Assembly (NCBI RefSeq): GCF_000452705.1 | Contig: NZ_CP007014.1 | Coordinates: forward strand, 3,100,001 to 3,164,000 | Reading direction: 5' to 3' | Source of the DNA: Pseudomonas syringae CC1557 | Lineage (GTDB): Bacteria > Pseudomonadota > Gammaproteobacteria > Pseudomonadales > Pseudomonadaceae | DNA: 64,000 nucleotides | Part shown: positions 38,423 through 48,091 of the stretch, one piece after another | Numbering within the stretch: the first letter of the stretch is position 1 | How the letters are laid out: every line of letters begins with the position of its first letter | The notes under the pieces: model-generated | What the model was told of the DNA's origin: nothing | Database searches by the model: none | The model's input: the letters and a program-made list of their open reading frames with translations, nothing else | Translations under genes and position numbers: made by a program

Positions 38423-39679
38423 ATGCTCACAGAAAATGTTAAATTCGGCGTCCATTCCGAATGCGGAAAACTTCAGAAAGTCCTGGTGTGTTCTCCCGGC
38501 CTGGCGCATCAACGATTGACGCCTTATAACTGCGACGCCCTATTGTTCGATGATGTGCTATGGGTGGCCCAGGCCAAGCGCGATCATTTTGACTTTGTCA
38601 CCAAAATGCGCGAGCGCAATATCGATGTTCTGGAAATGCACAATCTGCTGACTGACATTGTCGCGATGCCTGACGCGCTAGACTGGATTCTTGAACGCAA
38701 AATCACTGCCAACTCGGTTGGCCTGGGTCTGGTCAATGAAGTCGCTGCCTGGCTACGTAGCCTGGAGCCACGCAAGATCGCCGAGTTTCTGATTGGCGGT
38801 GTTTCGGCTGATGACTTGCCGGACAGTTTCGGGGGCCAGGCCATTCAAATGTTGCGCGAGTTTGTGGGTCATTCAAGTTTTATCCTCCCGCCGCTACCGA
38901 ACACCCAATTTACCCGTGACACCACCTGCTGGATTTATGGCGGCGTGACGCTGAACCCTATGTACTGGCCGGCACGTCGCCAGGAAACCTTGCTGGCGGC
39001 GGCTATCTACAAGTTTCACCCTCAGTTCACAAGCGCCGACTTCGAGATCTGGTACGGCGACCCGGATCAGGATCACGGAAACGCCACACTTGAGGGGGGT
39101 GATGTTATGCCGATCGGCAATGGCGTTGTATTGATAGGCATGGGCGAGCGCTCATCCCACCAGGCTATCGGCCAATTGGCGACCCGTCTTTTCAAGAGCA
39201 AAGCGGTAGAGCGTGTGATCGTTGCCGGCCTGCCCAAATCCCGCGCGGCAATGCATCTGGATACGGTGTTCAGTTTTTGCGATCGCGACCTGGTCACGAT
39301 ATTTCCGGAAGTAGTGAACCAGATCGTCGCCTTTAGCCTTCGCCCAGATGAAAGAAAGCCAGGTGGCATTGATATACGCCGCGAAGAAGGCACGTTCCTC
39401 GACACGGTTGCCAAAGCCCTCAACCTGAAGGCGCTACGCGTAGTGGAAACGGGAGGCAATAGCTTTGCCGCCGAACGCGAGCAGTGGGATGACGGCAACA
39501 ACGTTGTGGCGCTTGAGCCTGGCGTAGTAATCGGCTACGACCGAAATACGTACACCAACACGCTGTTGCGCAAGGCAGGAGTGGAAGTCATCACCATCAG
39601 TGCCAGTGAGCTCGGCCGCGGCCGCGGCGGCGGCCATTGCATGACTTGCCCGATCATTCGCGACGCTATCGATTATTAA
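38423..39679 (+). CDS. arcA: Arginine deiminase ArcA
   Basis: A 418-residue enzyme that hydrolyses arginine to citrulline and ammonia. Seen: [19 protein letters not shown] at the start, [27 protein letters not shown] with the catalytic His-Asp region, and [13 protein letters not shown] at the end carrying the nucleophilic Cys. The length matches P. aeruginosa ArcA. AAGGATAATCTCA precedes ATG 38423. Confidence 0.97.
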   Translation: MLTENVKFGVHSECGKLQKVLVCSPGLAHQRLTPYNCDALLFDDVLWVAQAKRDHFDFVTKMRERNIDVLEMHNLLTDIVAMPDALDWILERKITANSVGLGLVNEVAAWLRSLEPRKIAEFLIGGVSADDLPDSFGGQAIQMLREFVGHSSFILPPLPNTQFTRDTTCWIYGGVTLNPMYWPARRQETLLAAAIYKFHPQFTSADFEIWYGDPDQDHGNATLEGGDVMPIGNGVVLIGMGERSSHQAIGQLATRLFKSKAVERVIVAGLPKSRAAMHLDTVFSFCDRDLVTIFPEVVNQIVAFSLRPDERKPGGIDIRREEGTFLDTVAKALNLKALRVVETGGNSFAAEREQWDDGNNVVALEPGVVIGYDRNTYTNTLLRKAGVEVITISASELGRGRGGGHCMTCPIIRDAIDY

Positions 39680-39746
39680 ACCCGGTCACTGGCATGCGAT
39701 TTTAAAGCCGCATCCAGGCTGACAATCCAGATTGAGGATATCCAAC

Positions 39747-40757
39747 ATGGCTTTCAACATGCGTAACCGCAGCCTGCTCTCTCTCATGCACCACACCCCT
39801 CGCGAGCTGCTGTACCTTTTGGACCTGTCCCGTGATCTCAAACGTGCGAAATATACAGGCACCGAGCGTCAGCACTTGAAGGGCAAGAACATTGCGCTGA
39901 TATTCGAGAAAACCTCAACGCGTACCCGTTGCGCCTTTGAGGTCGCCGCCCACGATCAGGGGGCTCACGTCACCTACATCGACCCTGTGTCTTCACAAAT
40001 CGGCCACAAGGAAAGTATGAAAGACACCGCTCGCGTACTCGGGCGGATGTTTGATGCCATCGAGTACCGAGGGTTTGCACAGGAAATTGTGGAAGAGCTG
40101 GCTGATTTTGCCGGTGTGCCGGTGTTCAATGGTCTGACCGCCGAGTTTCACCCGACGCAGATGATTGCAGACGTACTGACCATGCGCGAGCACAGCGATA
40201 AGCCGCTGCACGAGATCAGCTTCGCTTACCTCGGCGATGCGCGTTACAACATGGGCAACTCGCTGTTAATGATCGGTGCCAAGCTGGGCATGGATGTGCG
40301 TATTGCAGCGCCTGAAGCACTTTGGCCACACACTGATTTTATTGCCCAGTGCAAAGCCTTTGCTGAAGAAAGTGGCGCGCGTATTACGATCACCGAAGAC
40401 CCGCTGCACGCCGTCAGAGGCGTGGACTTTATTCACACCGACATCTGGGTGTCCATGGGCGAGCCGGTAGAGGCCTGGGACGAGCGTATTGGACAGTTGC
40501 TGCCCTATCAGGTGAATCCGCCGATGATGAAAGCCTCTGGCAACCCGCGTGTAAAGTTCATGCACTGCCTGCCTGCCTTTCACAACAGCGAAACCAAGGT
40601 CGGTAAAGACATCGCAACGCGCTATCCGAATCTGGCCAATGGCGTTGAAGTGACCGAGGACGTGTTTGAGTCGCCCGCCAATATCGCGTTTGAACAGGCG
40701 GAAAACCGCATGCATACCATCAAGGCCATTCTGGTCTCGGCGCTCGCCGATATTTAA
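39747..40757 (+). CDS. arcB: Catabolic ornithine carbamoyltransferase ArcB
   Basis: A 336-residue carbamoyltransferase that converts citrulline and phosphate to ornithine and carbamoyl phosphate. Motifs: [16 protein letters not shown] (carbamoyl-phosphate binding), [30 protein letters not shown] and [25 protein letters not shown] 39747 follows GAGGATATCCAAC; an upstream ORF start is unsupported. Confidence 0.96.
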   Translation: MAFNMRNRSLLSLMHHTPRELLYLLDLSRDLKRAKYTGTERQHLKGKNIALIFEKTSTRTRCAFEVAAHDQGAHVTYIDPVSSQIGHKESMKDTARVLGRMFDAIEYRGFAQEIVEELADFAGVPVFNGLTAEFHPTQMIADVLTMREHSDKPLHEISFAYLGDARYNMGNSLLMIGAKLGMDVRIAAPEALWPHTDFIAQCKAFAEESGARITITEDPLHAVRGVDFIHTDIWVSMGEPVEAWDERIGQLLPYQVNPPMMKASGNPRVKFMHCLPAFHNSETKVGKDIATRYPNLANGVEVTEDVFESPANIAFEQAENRMHTIKAILVSALADI

Positions 40758-40843
40758 GCGTCAGCCCCTCAGCCACAAAACTGTCCAGCTGCGTCACACC
40801 TCTCATGCTGCAGTGGCTCTTGAACTCTTACAGGACTGTACTT

Positions 40844-41782
40844 ATGCGTATTGTCGTAGCGTTGGGCGGTAATGCTCTGCTTCGCCGTGGTGAACCGATG
40901 ACGGCGGAAAACCAGCGTGCCAATATCCGGGTCGCCGCTGAACAAATCGCCAGGATCTATCCCGGTAATCAACTGGTCATCGCACACGGCAACGGACCCC
41001 AGGTAGGTTTGCTGTCTCTGCAAGCTGCGGCCTACACACCTGTCTCGCCCTACACACTCGACGTATTGGGTGCCGAAACGGAGGGCATGATCGGCTACAT
41101 GATCGAACAGGAACTGGGCAATCTGCTGGACGTCGAAGTGCCCTTCGCTACCTTGCTCACGCAGGTCGAAGTGGATCCTGCAGATCCGGCGTTCAAGCAC
41201 CCTGGCAAACCTATCGGACCGGTATACACCCGGGCTGAAGCGGAACGACTGGCAGCCGAAAAGGGCTGGGCCATCGCTCCGGATGGTGACAAATACCGAC
41301 GTGTAGTGGCGAGCCCACGACCCAAACGCATCTTTGAAATTCGCCCTGTCAAATGGCTGCTTGAGAAAGGCTGCATCGTTATCTGCGCGGGCGGTGGCGG
41401 CATCCCGACCGTTTATACCGCGCCTGGCAAACTGGAGGGTGTCGAGGCCGTAATCGATAAGGATCTGTGCTCGGCAATGCTGGCTGAAGAACTCGACAGT
41501 GATTTGCTATTGATCGCCACTGACGTCAATGCGGCCTACGTTGATTTCGGTAAACCAACCCAGAAAGCTATCGGTCAGGCGCACCCTGACGAAATGGACA
41601 AACTAGGGTTTTCCGCAGGCTCCATGGGCCCAAAGGTTCAGGCCGCCTGCGAATTCGCACGCCATACCGGAAAAGTCGCGGTGATTGGTTCACTTGGCGA
41701 TATTGAAGCGATCGTCCAGGGGCACGCAGGTACGCGCATCAGTACCGGGCAACCCGGTATTAACTACCGGTCAGCAACCTGA
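40844..41782 (+). CDS. arcC: Carbamate kinase ArcC
   Basis: A 312-residue kinase that uses carbamoyl phosphate to make ATP from ADP, the energy-yielding step of the pathway. Motifs: [44 protein letters not shown] and [15 protein letters not shown] [14 protein letters not shown], then [18 protein letters not shown] 40844 follows AGGA by eight bases. It closes arcDABC. Confidence 0.97.
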   Translation: MRIVVALGGNALLRRGEPMTAENQRANIRVAAEQIARIYPGNQLVIAHGNGPQVGLLSLQAAAYTPVSPYTLDVLGAETEGMIGYMIEQELGNLLDVEVPFATLLTQVEVDPADPAFKHPGKPIGPVYTRAEAERLAAEKGWAIAPDGDKYRRVVASPRPKRIFEIRPVKWLLEKGCIVICAGGGGIPTVYTAPGKLEGVEAVIDKDLCSAMLAEELDSDLLLIATDVNAAYVDFGKPTQKAIGQAHPDEMDKLGFSAGSMGPKVQAACEFARHTGKVAVIGSLGDIEAIVQGHAGTRISTGQPGINYRSAT

Positions 41783-41968
41783 CCTTTTTAAGCAGGTCAT
41801 TCATTGTTTATCGTTTAAGCATCTGTCGAATATCTGCAAGTGCCCTATTGGCAGGTACGTTGAACTTGATCGATACATGGGTACTTTCCGATCCTGCTGG
41901 AAAGTGCCACAACGCGATAGTATCCGGCAGATGAGTCACATTGCCTTAACGCCACTGGAGTGTTGCAG

Positions 41969-42628
41969 ATGACTACGGATGAAGAGTTGTACCAGCAGGT
42001 AATGGCAGAGCTGGACTGGGATCTGGCTTTGGAGGCAAAGCGTATTTTGGTGCATGTCAGAGATGGAACGGTAACGCTTTCCGGCGAGGTGAGCAGTCAT
42101 GCCGAAAAATGGCACGCTGAAGAAGCCGTCTCCCAAGTATCAAGAGTAGTAGCGCTGATAAATAATATTGAAGTGATCGTCTCTTCTAATCATGTTCGCA
42201 CCGATAACGATATTGTGTCGGCAGCGGTTAATGCGCTGGAATGGAATACCTCACTCGCCGGTCATGAAATAAGCGTCAATGTATCAGATGGCTGGCTGGT
42301 GCTCTCCGGCGAAGTGGGGTCTGACCATCAGCGACAAACTGCCGGTTATGCCGTGCGATACCTGCAGGGTGTCAGAGGGATTAACAACGATATCACCGTA
42401 AATGCTCATGCTTGCCCTGATACGATCAAGGCGGATATCGAGTCGGCATTCAGGCGCAGAGCCAGTATTGACGCTCATGGTATAGAGGTTCTGGTCAACC
42501 ACGGCGAGGTCACCCTGACCGGGGCGGTAGCGTCACTTCCCGAGCTGGAGATGGCACGCTCGACTGCATCGGGTACTGCCGGAGTACAGAGGGTCGTCTC
42601 TCGCCTGATCGTCTCATCGCACCGATAA
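41969..42628 (+). CDS. Triple BON-domain protein
   Basis: A 219-residue protein built from three BON repeats at roughly residues 1-70, 75-145 and 150-219, each with the pattern hxVxDGxVTLxGxVxSxxEKxxAExA and a final GVxxVxNxI (for example VRDGTVTLSGEVSSHAEKWHAEEAV). No signal peptide is visible, unlike periplasmic OsmY, so it is probably cytoplasmic. BON proteins bind membranes or other surfaces and are stress-induced. TGGAG precedes ATG 41969 by eight bases. Its stop faces the sensor gene's stop eleven bases away. It lies in the low-oxygen island, so anaerobic or stress induction is likely. Confidence 0.88.
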   Translation: MTTDEELYQQVMAELDWDLALEAKRILVHVRDGTVTLSGEVSSHAEKWHAEEAVSQVSRVVALINNIEVIVSSNHVRTDNDIVSAAVNALEWNTSLAGHEISVNVSDGWLVLSGEVGSDHQRQTAGYAVRYLQGVRGINNDITVNAHACPDTIKADIESAFRRRASIDAHGIEVLVNHGEVTLTGAVASLPELEMARSTASGTAGVQRVVSRLIVSSHR

Positions 42629-42639
42629 AGGTCGCTGCA

Positions 42640-44856
42640 TCACCGAGCCAACGCGCTTGCCTCCAAGGCAAGACGGGCCAGCTCAGGGATAGATTTTGCC
42701 TCCGTTCGCAACATAATTGATGCTCTATGCTTTTCAACAGTCCGCTGACTGATGCCCAGGTTGACGGCTATATTCTTGCTAGGCTGGCCAGCCAGTACCA
42801 TGGCCATGATCTGACGCTGACGCACGGTAAGATGAGCAATATGGTCGATCGCTGATTGGCGGCTGGCTCTCAGGGTTTCAGTCTTTTTATACGTAAGCAA
42901 GGCGTTGGCCACACGGGTCAGCAAGTCCTGGCGACGGAATGGTTTTTCTATAAAGTCGCAGATCCCGACGTTCATGGCGTCCACGACGGATGAAATGCTG
43001 CTATGACTGCTGATCATGATGATTGGCAGCTCGTCACCATCAGCCCTTAGTCGCCTGGCCAGTTCCAGTCCGTTCATACCTGACATATGAGCATCTACAA
43101 TCAGACAGGCTTGTCGGCCCGGAGAATAACTGGCGAGGAATTCCGCACAGCCAGAATAATCCTGAACTTCGTAGCTGTCGGCCTCCAGTGACGTGCGTAA
43201 CGTTGCTTTTAACAGCCCGTCATCGTTCACCAGAAATACAATCGGCGGGCGATCTGACTTTGCAGATAATTCGATCTTTTCCTGGAGCGCTGTCCTCAGC
43301 AGTGCGCTGATGATAAAGGTGAGCATATTCAACCCGACGGGCTTTCTAAGCAGCGTGCAGTTACCTGCCCAAATCAGCTGACACACCCGTTCATGGTTCT
43401 CTGTGCTCAATACGATCGCAGGTATAGCCCTATGGAACTGCTCGCGCATTTTTTGTACAAGCTGTACACCGTCTATCTGCTGCCCAAGTGCGTAAGCTGT
43501 CAGGATGAGGTCCGGCTGGACGCCCGAGTGAGCGATACACTCAAGAGCAGTGCATGCGTTGCTGGCAGCGGCAATCTGGTAGCCAAGCTTGCCAAGGGCG
43601 AAACTCAGCAACTCCCGCAAGCGATCATCGGGTTCAACGATCAACAGCATGCCGCTCGACACACGTATTTCAGGTTTTTCAGAATTTTTGTAGCTGATCA
43701 AGCGAGTGTGTGAGCGCGAAAGCGGAACGCTGATGGAGATGAGCGTCCCTTTTTCCGGCTGCGTCTTGACCCGCAACTGGATGCCTGGAATGTACATGCT
43801 TCGACTGTCGGAGACTCCGCCCATGGGGCCTTCCCCATATGGCGTGGACAACATTCTTAATGCGTCAGCGCGCTTTCCCTGTCCCGTGTACCTGAGCTCA
43901 ATGTCCACCCATTCAGAGTGTCTTCTGCACCCCAGCGACAGTCGCTCACAGCTGATATGGCTGATGATATTGAACATCACGTTGCCCAGTATCCTTGCCA
44001 GTCCATCCGGGTAACTTCTGACCCGCACCTTACTCGCGACTATTCGCGCCCTGATTTTCCGTACTGACGCCAGAGGCCAGAGATCCCTGATCAAGCCGTC
44101 GAATATGTCCTGAATTGAAAAATCCAGTGCATCCGCAATGTGTATGTCCTCGTCTTCACCAGTCGTTTCCGGTTGGGTGCCAAGACGACCGAAAAAAACC
44201 TCCATGTGTTCACTCAACTGCTCCACCAAGCCAAAAGCTGAACCGTCAGGCCCGTATTGAGTCGCCGCGAGCTGACCTGCAATGAGGGCGACGGCTTGCG
44301 CAGACTGGCGAAGCTTTTGATCCGAGGAGTTCCAGCGCCCCAAACGGGTTAGGTGCTGGCGCGATGCCTGCTCGTAAACACTAGCAAGTGTACTGCCCAG
44401 GCGACGCTCTTCCGTCGTTTCGGTGAAAACCACCACCACTGCATTCTTTCCGCTTTCCCACGGCGGACATTGCGTGATGACACAGTCGAAACAACGGCCA
44501 TTACTCAATGTGATAAGCGTTGTGCAGGCTGCCCCGCTGTTTAGCGTTTTCTGAACTTCGGACAACAGATGGATGGTCGTCATCCGGGAGCAAAGATCAG
44601 CCAACGGACGGCCTATATCGCTGGGCAACATATTGAACAAGAGCGTAATTGCCGGCGTGAAAAATACTATATTCAGGTCGCTGTCGAGAAACAGAACCGG
44701 CGTAGCTATTTGGCACAGCACCTCTTGTATCGAGCGTTGATTGAAATCATTACTTTGATACAGCGCCTTCGAACCCGGGGGCTTGTCGTCAGGGTGCGCG
44801 CTCGACAGGACGGTTAGCGATGTTGATCCTTCGGGGATGGATCGGTTTACGCGCAT
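42640..44856 (-). CDS. Degenerate hybrid histidine kinase fused to REC-REC-LuxR output
   Basis: A 738-residue signalling protein. Order: PAS-like sensor (about residues 65-170, TPVLFLDSDLNIVFFTPAI), a kinase core in which the H-box reads DQKLRQSAQAVAL, so the usual His of SHDLRQP is Gln (codon 44317-44319), and the ATP lid lacks DxGxG (YTGQGK) and GLGL; a first receiver in which the phospho-acceptor Asp position is Thr (LILTAYAL, codon 43498-43500); a second receiver with Asp present (CLIVDAHMSGMNGLELA) and a C-terminal LuxR/FixJ helix-turn-helix (LTVRQRQIMAMVLAGQPS, SQRTVEKHRASIMLRT). Only the last receiver looks phosphorylatable. It is a one-chain sensor-to-DNA protein that probably works without its own kinase activity. 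ATG 44856 follows CAGGA. Confidence 0.85.
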   Translation of the reverse strand: MRVNRSIPEGSTSLTVLSSAHPDDKPPGSKALYQSNDFNQRSIQEVLCQIATPVLFLDSDLNIVFFTPAITLLFNMLPSDIGRPLADLCSRMTTIHLLSEVQKTLNSGAACTTLITLSNGRCFDCVITQCPPWESGKNAVVVVFTETTEERRLGSTLASVYEQASRQHLTRLGRWNSSDQKLRQSAQAVALIAGQLAATQYGPDGSAFGLVEQLSEHMEVFFGRLGTQPETTGEDEDIHIADALDFSIQDIFDGLIRDLWPLASVRKIRARIVASKVRVRSYPDGLARILGNVMFNIISHISCERLSLGCRRHSEWVDIELRYTGQGKRADALRMLSTPYGEGPMGGVSDSRSMYIPGIQLRVKTQPEKGTLISISVPLSRSHTRLISYKNSEKPEIRVSSGMLLIVEPDDRLRELLSFALGKLGYQIAAASNACTALECIAHSGVQPDLILTAYALGQQIDGVQLVQKMREQFHRAIPAIVLSTENHERVCQLIWAGNCTLLRKPVGLNMLTFIISALLRTALQEKIELSAKSDRPPIVFLVNDDGLLKATLRTSLEADSYEVQDYSGCAEFLASYSPGRQACLIVDAHMSGMNGLELARRLRADGDELPIIMISSHSSISSVVDAMNVGICDFIEKPFRRQDLLTRVANALLTYKKTETLRASRQSAIDHIAHLTVRQRQIMAMVLAGQPSKNIAVNLGISQRTVEKHRASIMLRTEAKSIPELARLALEASALAR

Positions 44857-45143
44857 GCTGAATATTCCTGACAAGACCTGCTGCGGATTGACGCTGCCGC
44901 CGATACTACGCCGTTTCTGTCTGGATACCCCTTGTCGTTGACTTTTCACCGCTGGCCGGTCTTTTCAGTCCGGCAGGCTTGGCCTGCCAGCCTGCAATAG
45001 CAGGTGAGCACGGCGGGTATGAGTAGTTTCCGACTCTGGCAGCGAGCCAGTGTCGGGTACAAGGTAATGGAGTCATTGCAAGGCGAAACAGGTGTTCAAA
45101 CCCGTAGCTTGCTGATACTCCATCCTCACTCAAGGCACCCGTT

Positions 45144-46526
45144 ATGGCCTATACGACGATCAATCCCTACAACGGCAAGTTACTCGAACAGTTCGAGACG
45201 CTGAGCGATCAACAGCTTGAGCAAAAGCTCACAACGGCGGCGGGATGCTACCTGTTCTGGAAAAATCAGACGTATGCACAGCGTGCCTTGATCATCGCCA
45301 AAGCCGGTGAGCTGATGCATGAGCAATTCGATATGCTGGCGCGCAAGGCGACTCTGGAAATGGGCAAGCGCCTGAACGAGGCCAGAGGCGAGGTAAAATT
45401 CAGTGCCGCCATTCTGGAGTACTACGCCAGTAACGCTGAGCATTTTCTTGCGCCGGAAGTCCTTCACCCGTCGCAAGGTGACGCGCACATGGAAAGTAGC
45501 CCTATTGGCGTGATTTTCGGGGTCGAGCCCTGGAATTTCCCGTTTTATCAGCTGGCACGTGTTGCGGGCCCACACCTCATGGCTGGAAACGTGCTGGTAG
45601 TCAAACACGCGGGTTGCGTTCCTCAATGCGCAATTGCTTTTGAGCAGATTCTTCTTGATGCAGGCGCCCCGGCAGGTCTTTACACCAATCTGCTGATCTC
45701 CCACGAACAGTCCAATAGAGTGGTCGATGATCCACGTGTCAAGGGTGTCGCGTTGACTGGCAGTGTCAGCGCCGGTCGTAGTCTGGCTTCGCGGGCCGGG
45801 CAAAATCTGAAACCCTCCTCTATGGAATTGGGAGGCAGCGATGCGTTCATCGTTCTGGAAGACGCCGACCTAGAACTCGCAATCAAATGGGCGATCTGGG
45901 GACGGATGTATAACTGTGGTCAAACGTGCTGTGCCGCAAAGCGTTTTATCGTCGTAGACGGGTTGGCTGACGCGTTTCTGGATGGGTTCCAGGCCGGTCT
46001 GGAGCTGTTGAAAGCCGGTGACCCAATGGACGAGAAAACGACCCTGGGCCCGCTGTCCTCGGAAGAGGCGTTAGTGCAATTACTGGCGCAAGTGCAGACG
46101 GCCATTGACCATGGTGCCAAGGTACTACTGGGAGGCGCGCGAATGGATCGCCCAGGCGCCTTCATGGCGCCGACCATTCTGACTGAAATATCCCCTGACA
46201 ACCCTGCATACCGAGACGAGTTCTTCGGGCCCGTTGCGCTATTTTTTCGAGTGGCCGACGAAGAAGCCGCGATTGCTCTGGCCAATGACTCCGATTTTGG
46301 CCTCGGTGGTTCGGTGTTTACTCGCGATCTCGCCAGAGGCCGTCGTGTTGCCAGCCGTATCGAGACCGGAATGATGTTCATCAACAACATCAGTTGGAGC
46401 GATGCGGAGCTGCCGTTTGGGGGCATCAAGGACTCGGGATACGGCCGTGAGCTTGGCGATATGGGCATTCAGCAATTTGTAAATAAAAAACTCGTGCGTT
46501 ACGTGGACGCTCAAGCGCCTGCCTGA
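45144..46526 (+). CDS. NAD(P)-dependent aldehyde dehydrogenase, succinate-semialdehyde-type
   Basis: A 460-residue aldehyde dehydrogenase. The cofactor site reads GVIFGVEPWNFPFYQ, the glycine motif is LTGSVSAGRSLASRAG, the general base region is SSMELGGSDAFIV, and the catalytic Cys lies in MYNCGQTCCAAKRFIV. It is shorter than the 490-residue SSADH type and resembles the Sad/YneI-like group. Oxidation of succinate semialdehyde or another aldehyde is expected. It is 66 bases upstream of pntAA, so it may feed reducing power to the transhydrogenase operon. ATG 45144 follows CAAGG. Confidence 0.9.
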   Translation: MAYTTINPYNGKLLEQFETLSDQQLEQKLTTAAGCYLFWKNQTYAQRALIIAKAGELMHEQFDMLARKATLEMGKRLNEARGEVKFSAAILEYYASNAEHFLAPEVLHPSQGDAHMESSPIGVIFGVEPWNFPFYQLARVAGPHLMAGNVLVVKHAGCVPQCAIAFEQILLDAGAPAGLYTNLLISHEQSNRVVDDPRVKGVALTGSVSAGRSLASRAGQNLKPSSMELGGSDAFIVLEDADLELAIKWAIWGRMYNCGQTCCAAKRFIVVDGLADAFLDGFQAGLELLKAGDPMDEKTTLGPLSSEEALVQLLAQVQTAIDHGAKVLLGGARMDRPGAFMAPTILTEISPDNPAYRDEFFGPVALFFRVADEEAAIALANDSDFGLGGSVFTRDLARGRRVASRIETGMMFINNISWSDAELPFGGIKDSGYGRELGDMGIQQFVNKKLVRYVDAQAPA

Positions 46527-46592
46527 GGTCTCGCATCCAGAGATATTCCAGGTGTCCGGCACTTGCCGGATATTTCCCCGAAGGAGCGCACG

Positions 46593-47744
46593 ATGTACGT
46601 CAAAGTTGCTGTATTGAAAGAGACTCACCCGCACGAACGACGTGTGGCATTGATACCGCCCCTCTGCGAAAAGTTGCGTGCGCTTGGTGCCCGACTTCAT
46701 ATGCAGTCGGGAGCTGGTGATGCCAGCTTCCTCCCGGACACGGCTTATCAGGACGTTTCTTTTCTGTCCGGCGCGGGACAACTGGTGCACGAAGCCGACG
46801 TCGTGCTGGCCGTGCAGGCGCCCTCTCTGGAAGTCGTGGACAAAATGAAACCAGGCTCAGTCCTTTTGTGCTTTGTATACGCGCAAAAGAATACTGCACT
46901 GGTACAGCGATTATTGGAGCGCCGCATCACCTGTTTTGCCATGGAGCGTGTGCCACGCATCACTCGCGCTCAGTCAATGGATGCCCTTTCAAGCCAGTCC
47001 GCCTTATCGGGTTACTACGCGGTGCAACTCGGGTCGGCTCATATGACACGCATCCTGCCCAAGCTCACCACTGCGGCAGGTATTGTCGGACCCGCATGCG
47101 TGCTGGTACTCGGCCTGGGGGTGGCCGGTCTTGAGGCCATTGCCACTGCACATCGCCTGGGCGCCATCGTGGAGGGCTATGACGTCAGACCGGAAACCGA
47201 GGAGCAGGCCAAATCACTGGGCGCCAGCTTCGTCAATGTAGGCGTCGATGCTCGCGGCAAAGGTGGCTACGCACGCGAGTTGAGCGCGGCGGAAAAAACC
47301 GAGGTTGCCCGAGTCCTGACTGAGCATATCCAGAAGGCTGACCTGGTTATCACCACGGCAGCCATACCGGACCGCCCTTCTCCGCGTCTGATTAGTGCCG
47401 AGCAGCTGGCAGGCATGAAACCCGGAGCTGTCGTGGTCGACCTGGGTGCCGAAGGCGGTGGTAACTGCGAAGGCTGTGTGCCCGGGAAGACCATCATGAT
47501 CGGTCAGGTCACCTTGATGGCACCGCTTAATCTGCCCTCTTCATTGAGTCAGGACGCCAGCACGCTGTATGCGAAAAATCAGTTCAACCTGTTGGCCCTG
47601 ATGCTGAAGGACAACGTCATCCGTATCGACTGGGATGATCAGGTTCTGTCGCAAACGGCCCTGACCCATGCAGGCAAACTCGTGCATCCGCCGGAGAAAG
47701 TCGCCGCAGACCTGAACGCCATGGCTAAGGAGCAAGCCTCTTGA
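46593..47744 (+). CDS. pntAA: Proton-translocating NAD(P) transhydrogenase subunit alpha 1 (dI)
   Basis: A 383-residue soluble NAD(H)-binding domain I of the membrane transhydrogenase. Motifs: VAVLKETHPHERRVALIPP, MERVPRITRAQSMDALSSQS, VLVLGLGVAGLEAIATAHRLGA and GYDVRPETEEQAKSLGASF. In the three-gene form alpha is split, as here. It drives NADPH formation from NADH using the proton gradient. AAGGAG precedes ATG 46593. The stop overlaps the next start (TTGA). Confidence 0.93.
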   Translation: MYVKVAVLKETHPHERRVALIPPLCEKLRALGARLHMQSGAGDASFLPDTAYQDVSFLSGAGQLVHEADVVLAVQAPSLEVVDKMKPGSVLLCFVYAQKNTALVQRLLERRITCFAMERVPRITRAQSMDALSSQSALSGYYAVQLGSAHMTRILPKLTTAAGIVGPACVLVLGLGVAGLEAIATAHRLGAIVEGYDVRPETEEQAKSLGASFVNVGVDARGKGGYARELSAAEKTEVARVLTEHIQKADLVITTAAIPDRPSPRLISAEQLAGMKPGAVVVDLGAEGGGNCEGCVPGKTIMIGQVTLMAPLNLPSSLSQDASTLYAKNQFNLLALMLKDNVIRIDWDDQVLSQTALTHAGKLVHPPEKVAADLNAMAKEQAS

Positions 47745-48082
47745 GCATTGTCGGCTTCGTAGGACTTTACATTTTCATGCTCGCCGCATTTACCGGCTGG
47801 GTCATCATCGGTCGGGTTCCGGCCATTCTGCACACGCCCTTGATGTCGGGCTCCAACTTTGTTCATGGCATCGTCGTGGTCGGCGGTCTTATTGGATTGC
47901 TCGGCGCGGCGACAGCTGCCGAGCAGGTCGCCGGTTTCGTCGCGGTATTGCTCGGTGCAGCCAATGCTGCGGGCGGGTATGCCGTCACCGTTCGAATGTT
48001 GGCAATGTTTCAAACAAGCGCACCTGAGATCAAGCGGCGCAAAGCCCATCATTCCGCTACCAAAAAGCCTGAAAAGGCCTGA
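47741..48082 (+). CDS. pntAB: NAD(P) transhydrogenase subunit alpha 2 (membrane part)
   Basis: A 113-residue protein with three transmembrane helices, including LYIFMLAAFTGWVIIGRVPAILHTPLMSGSNFVHGIVVVGG, the recognised domain II signature. The start is TTG 47741, overlapping the pntAA stop, with AAGGAG seven bases upstream. It supplies part of the proton channel. The C-terminal tail is basic. Confidence 0.92.
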   Translation: MSIVGFVGLYIFMLAAFTGWVIIGRVPAILHTPLMSGSNFVHGIVVVGGLIGLLGAATAAEQVAGFVAVLLGAANAAGGYAVTVRMLAMFQTSAPEIKRRKAHHSATKKPEKA

Positions 48083-48091
48083 GGCACAAGC

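Noticed and set aside
39617..39640. GC-only repeat (CCGCGGCCGCGG) in arcA as a regulatory element
   Set aside because: It encodes the conserved GRGRGGGH block of arginine deiminase.
41866..41880. Possible ANR box before the BON gene (TTGATCGATACATG)
   Set aside because: Only the left half-site fits; the right half is not ATCAA.
44972..44988. GGCAGGC-ttg-GCCTGCC hairpin as a terminator
   Set aside because: No T-run on either strand and it lies between divergent genes.
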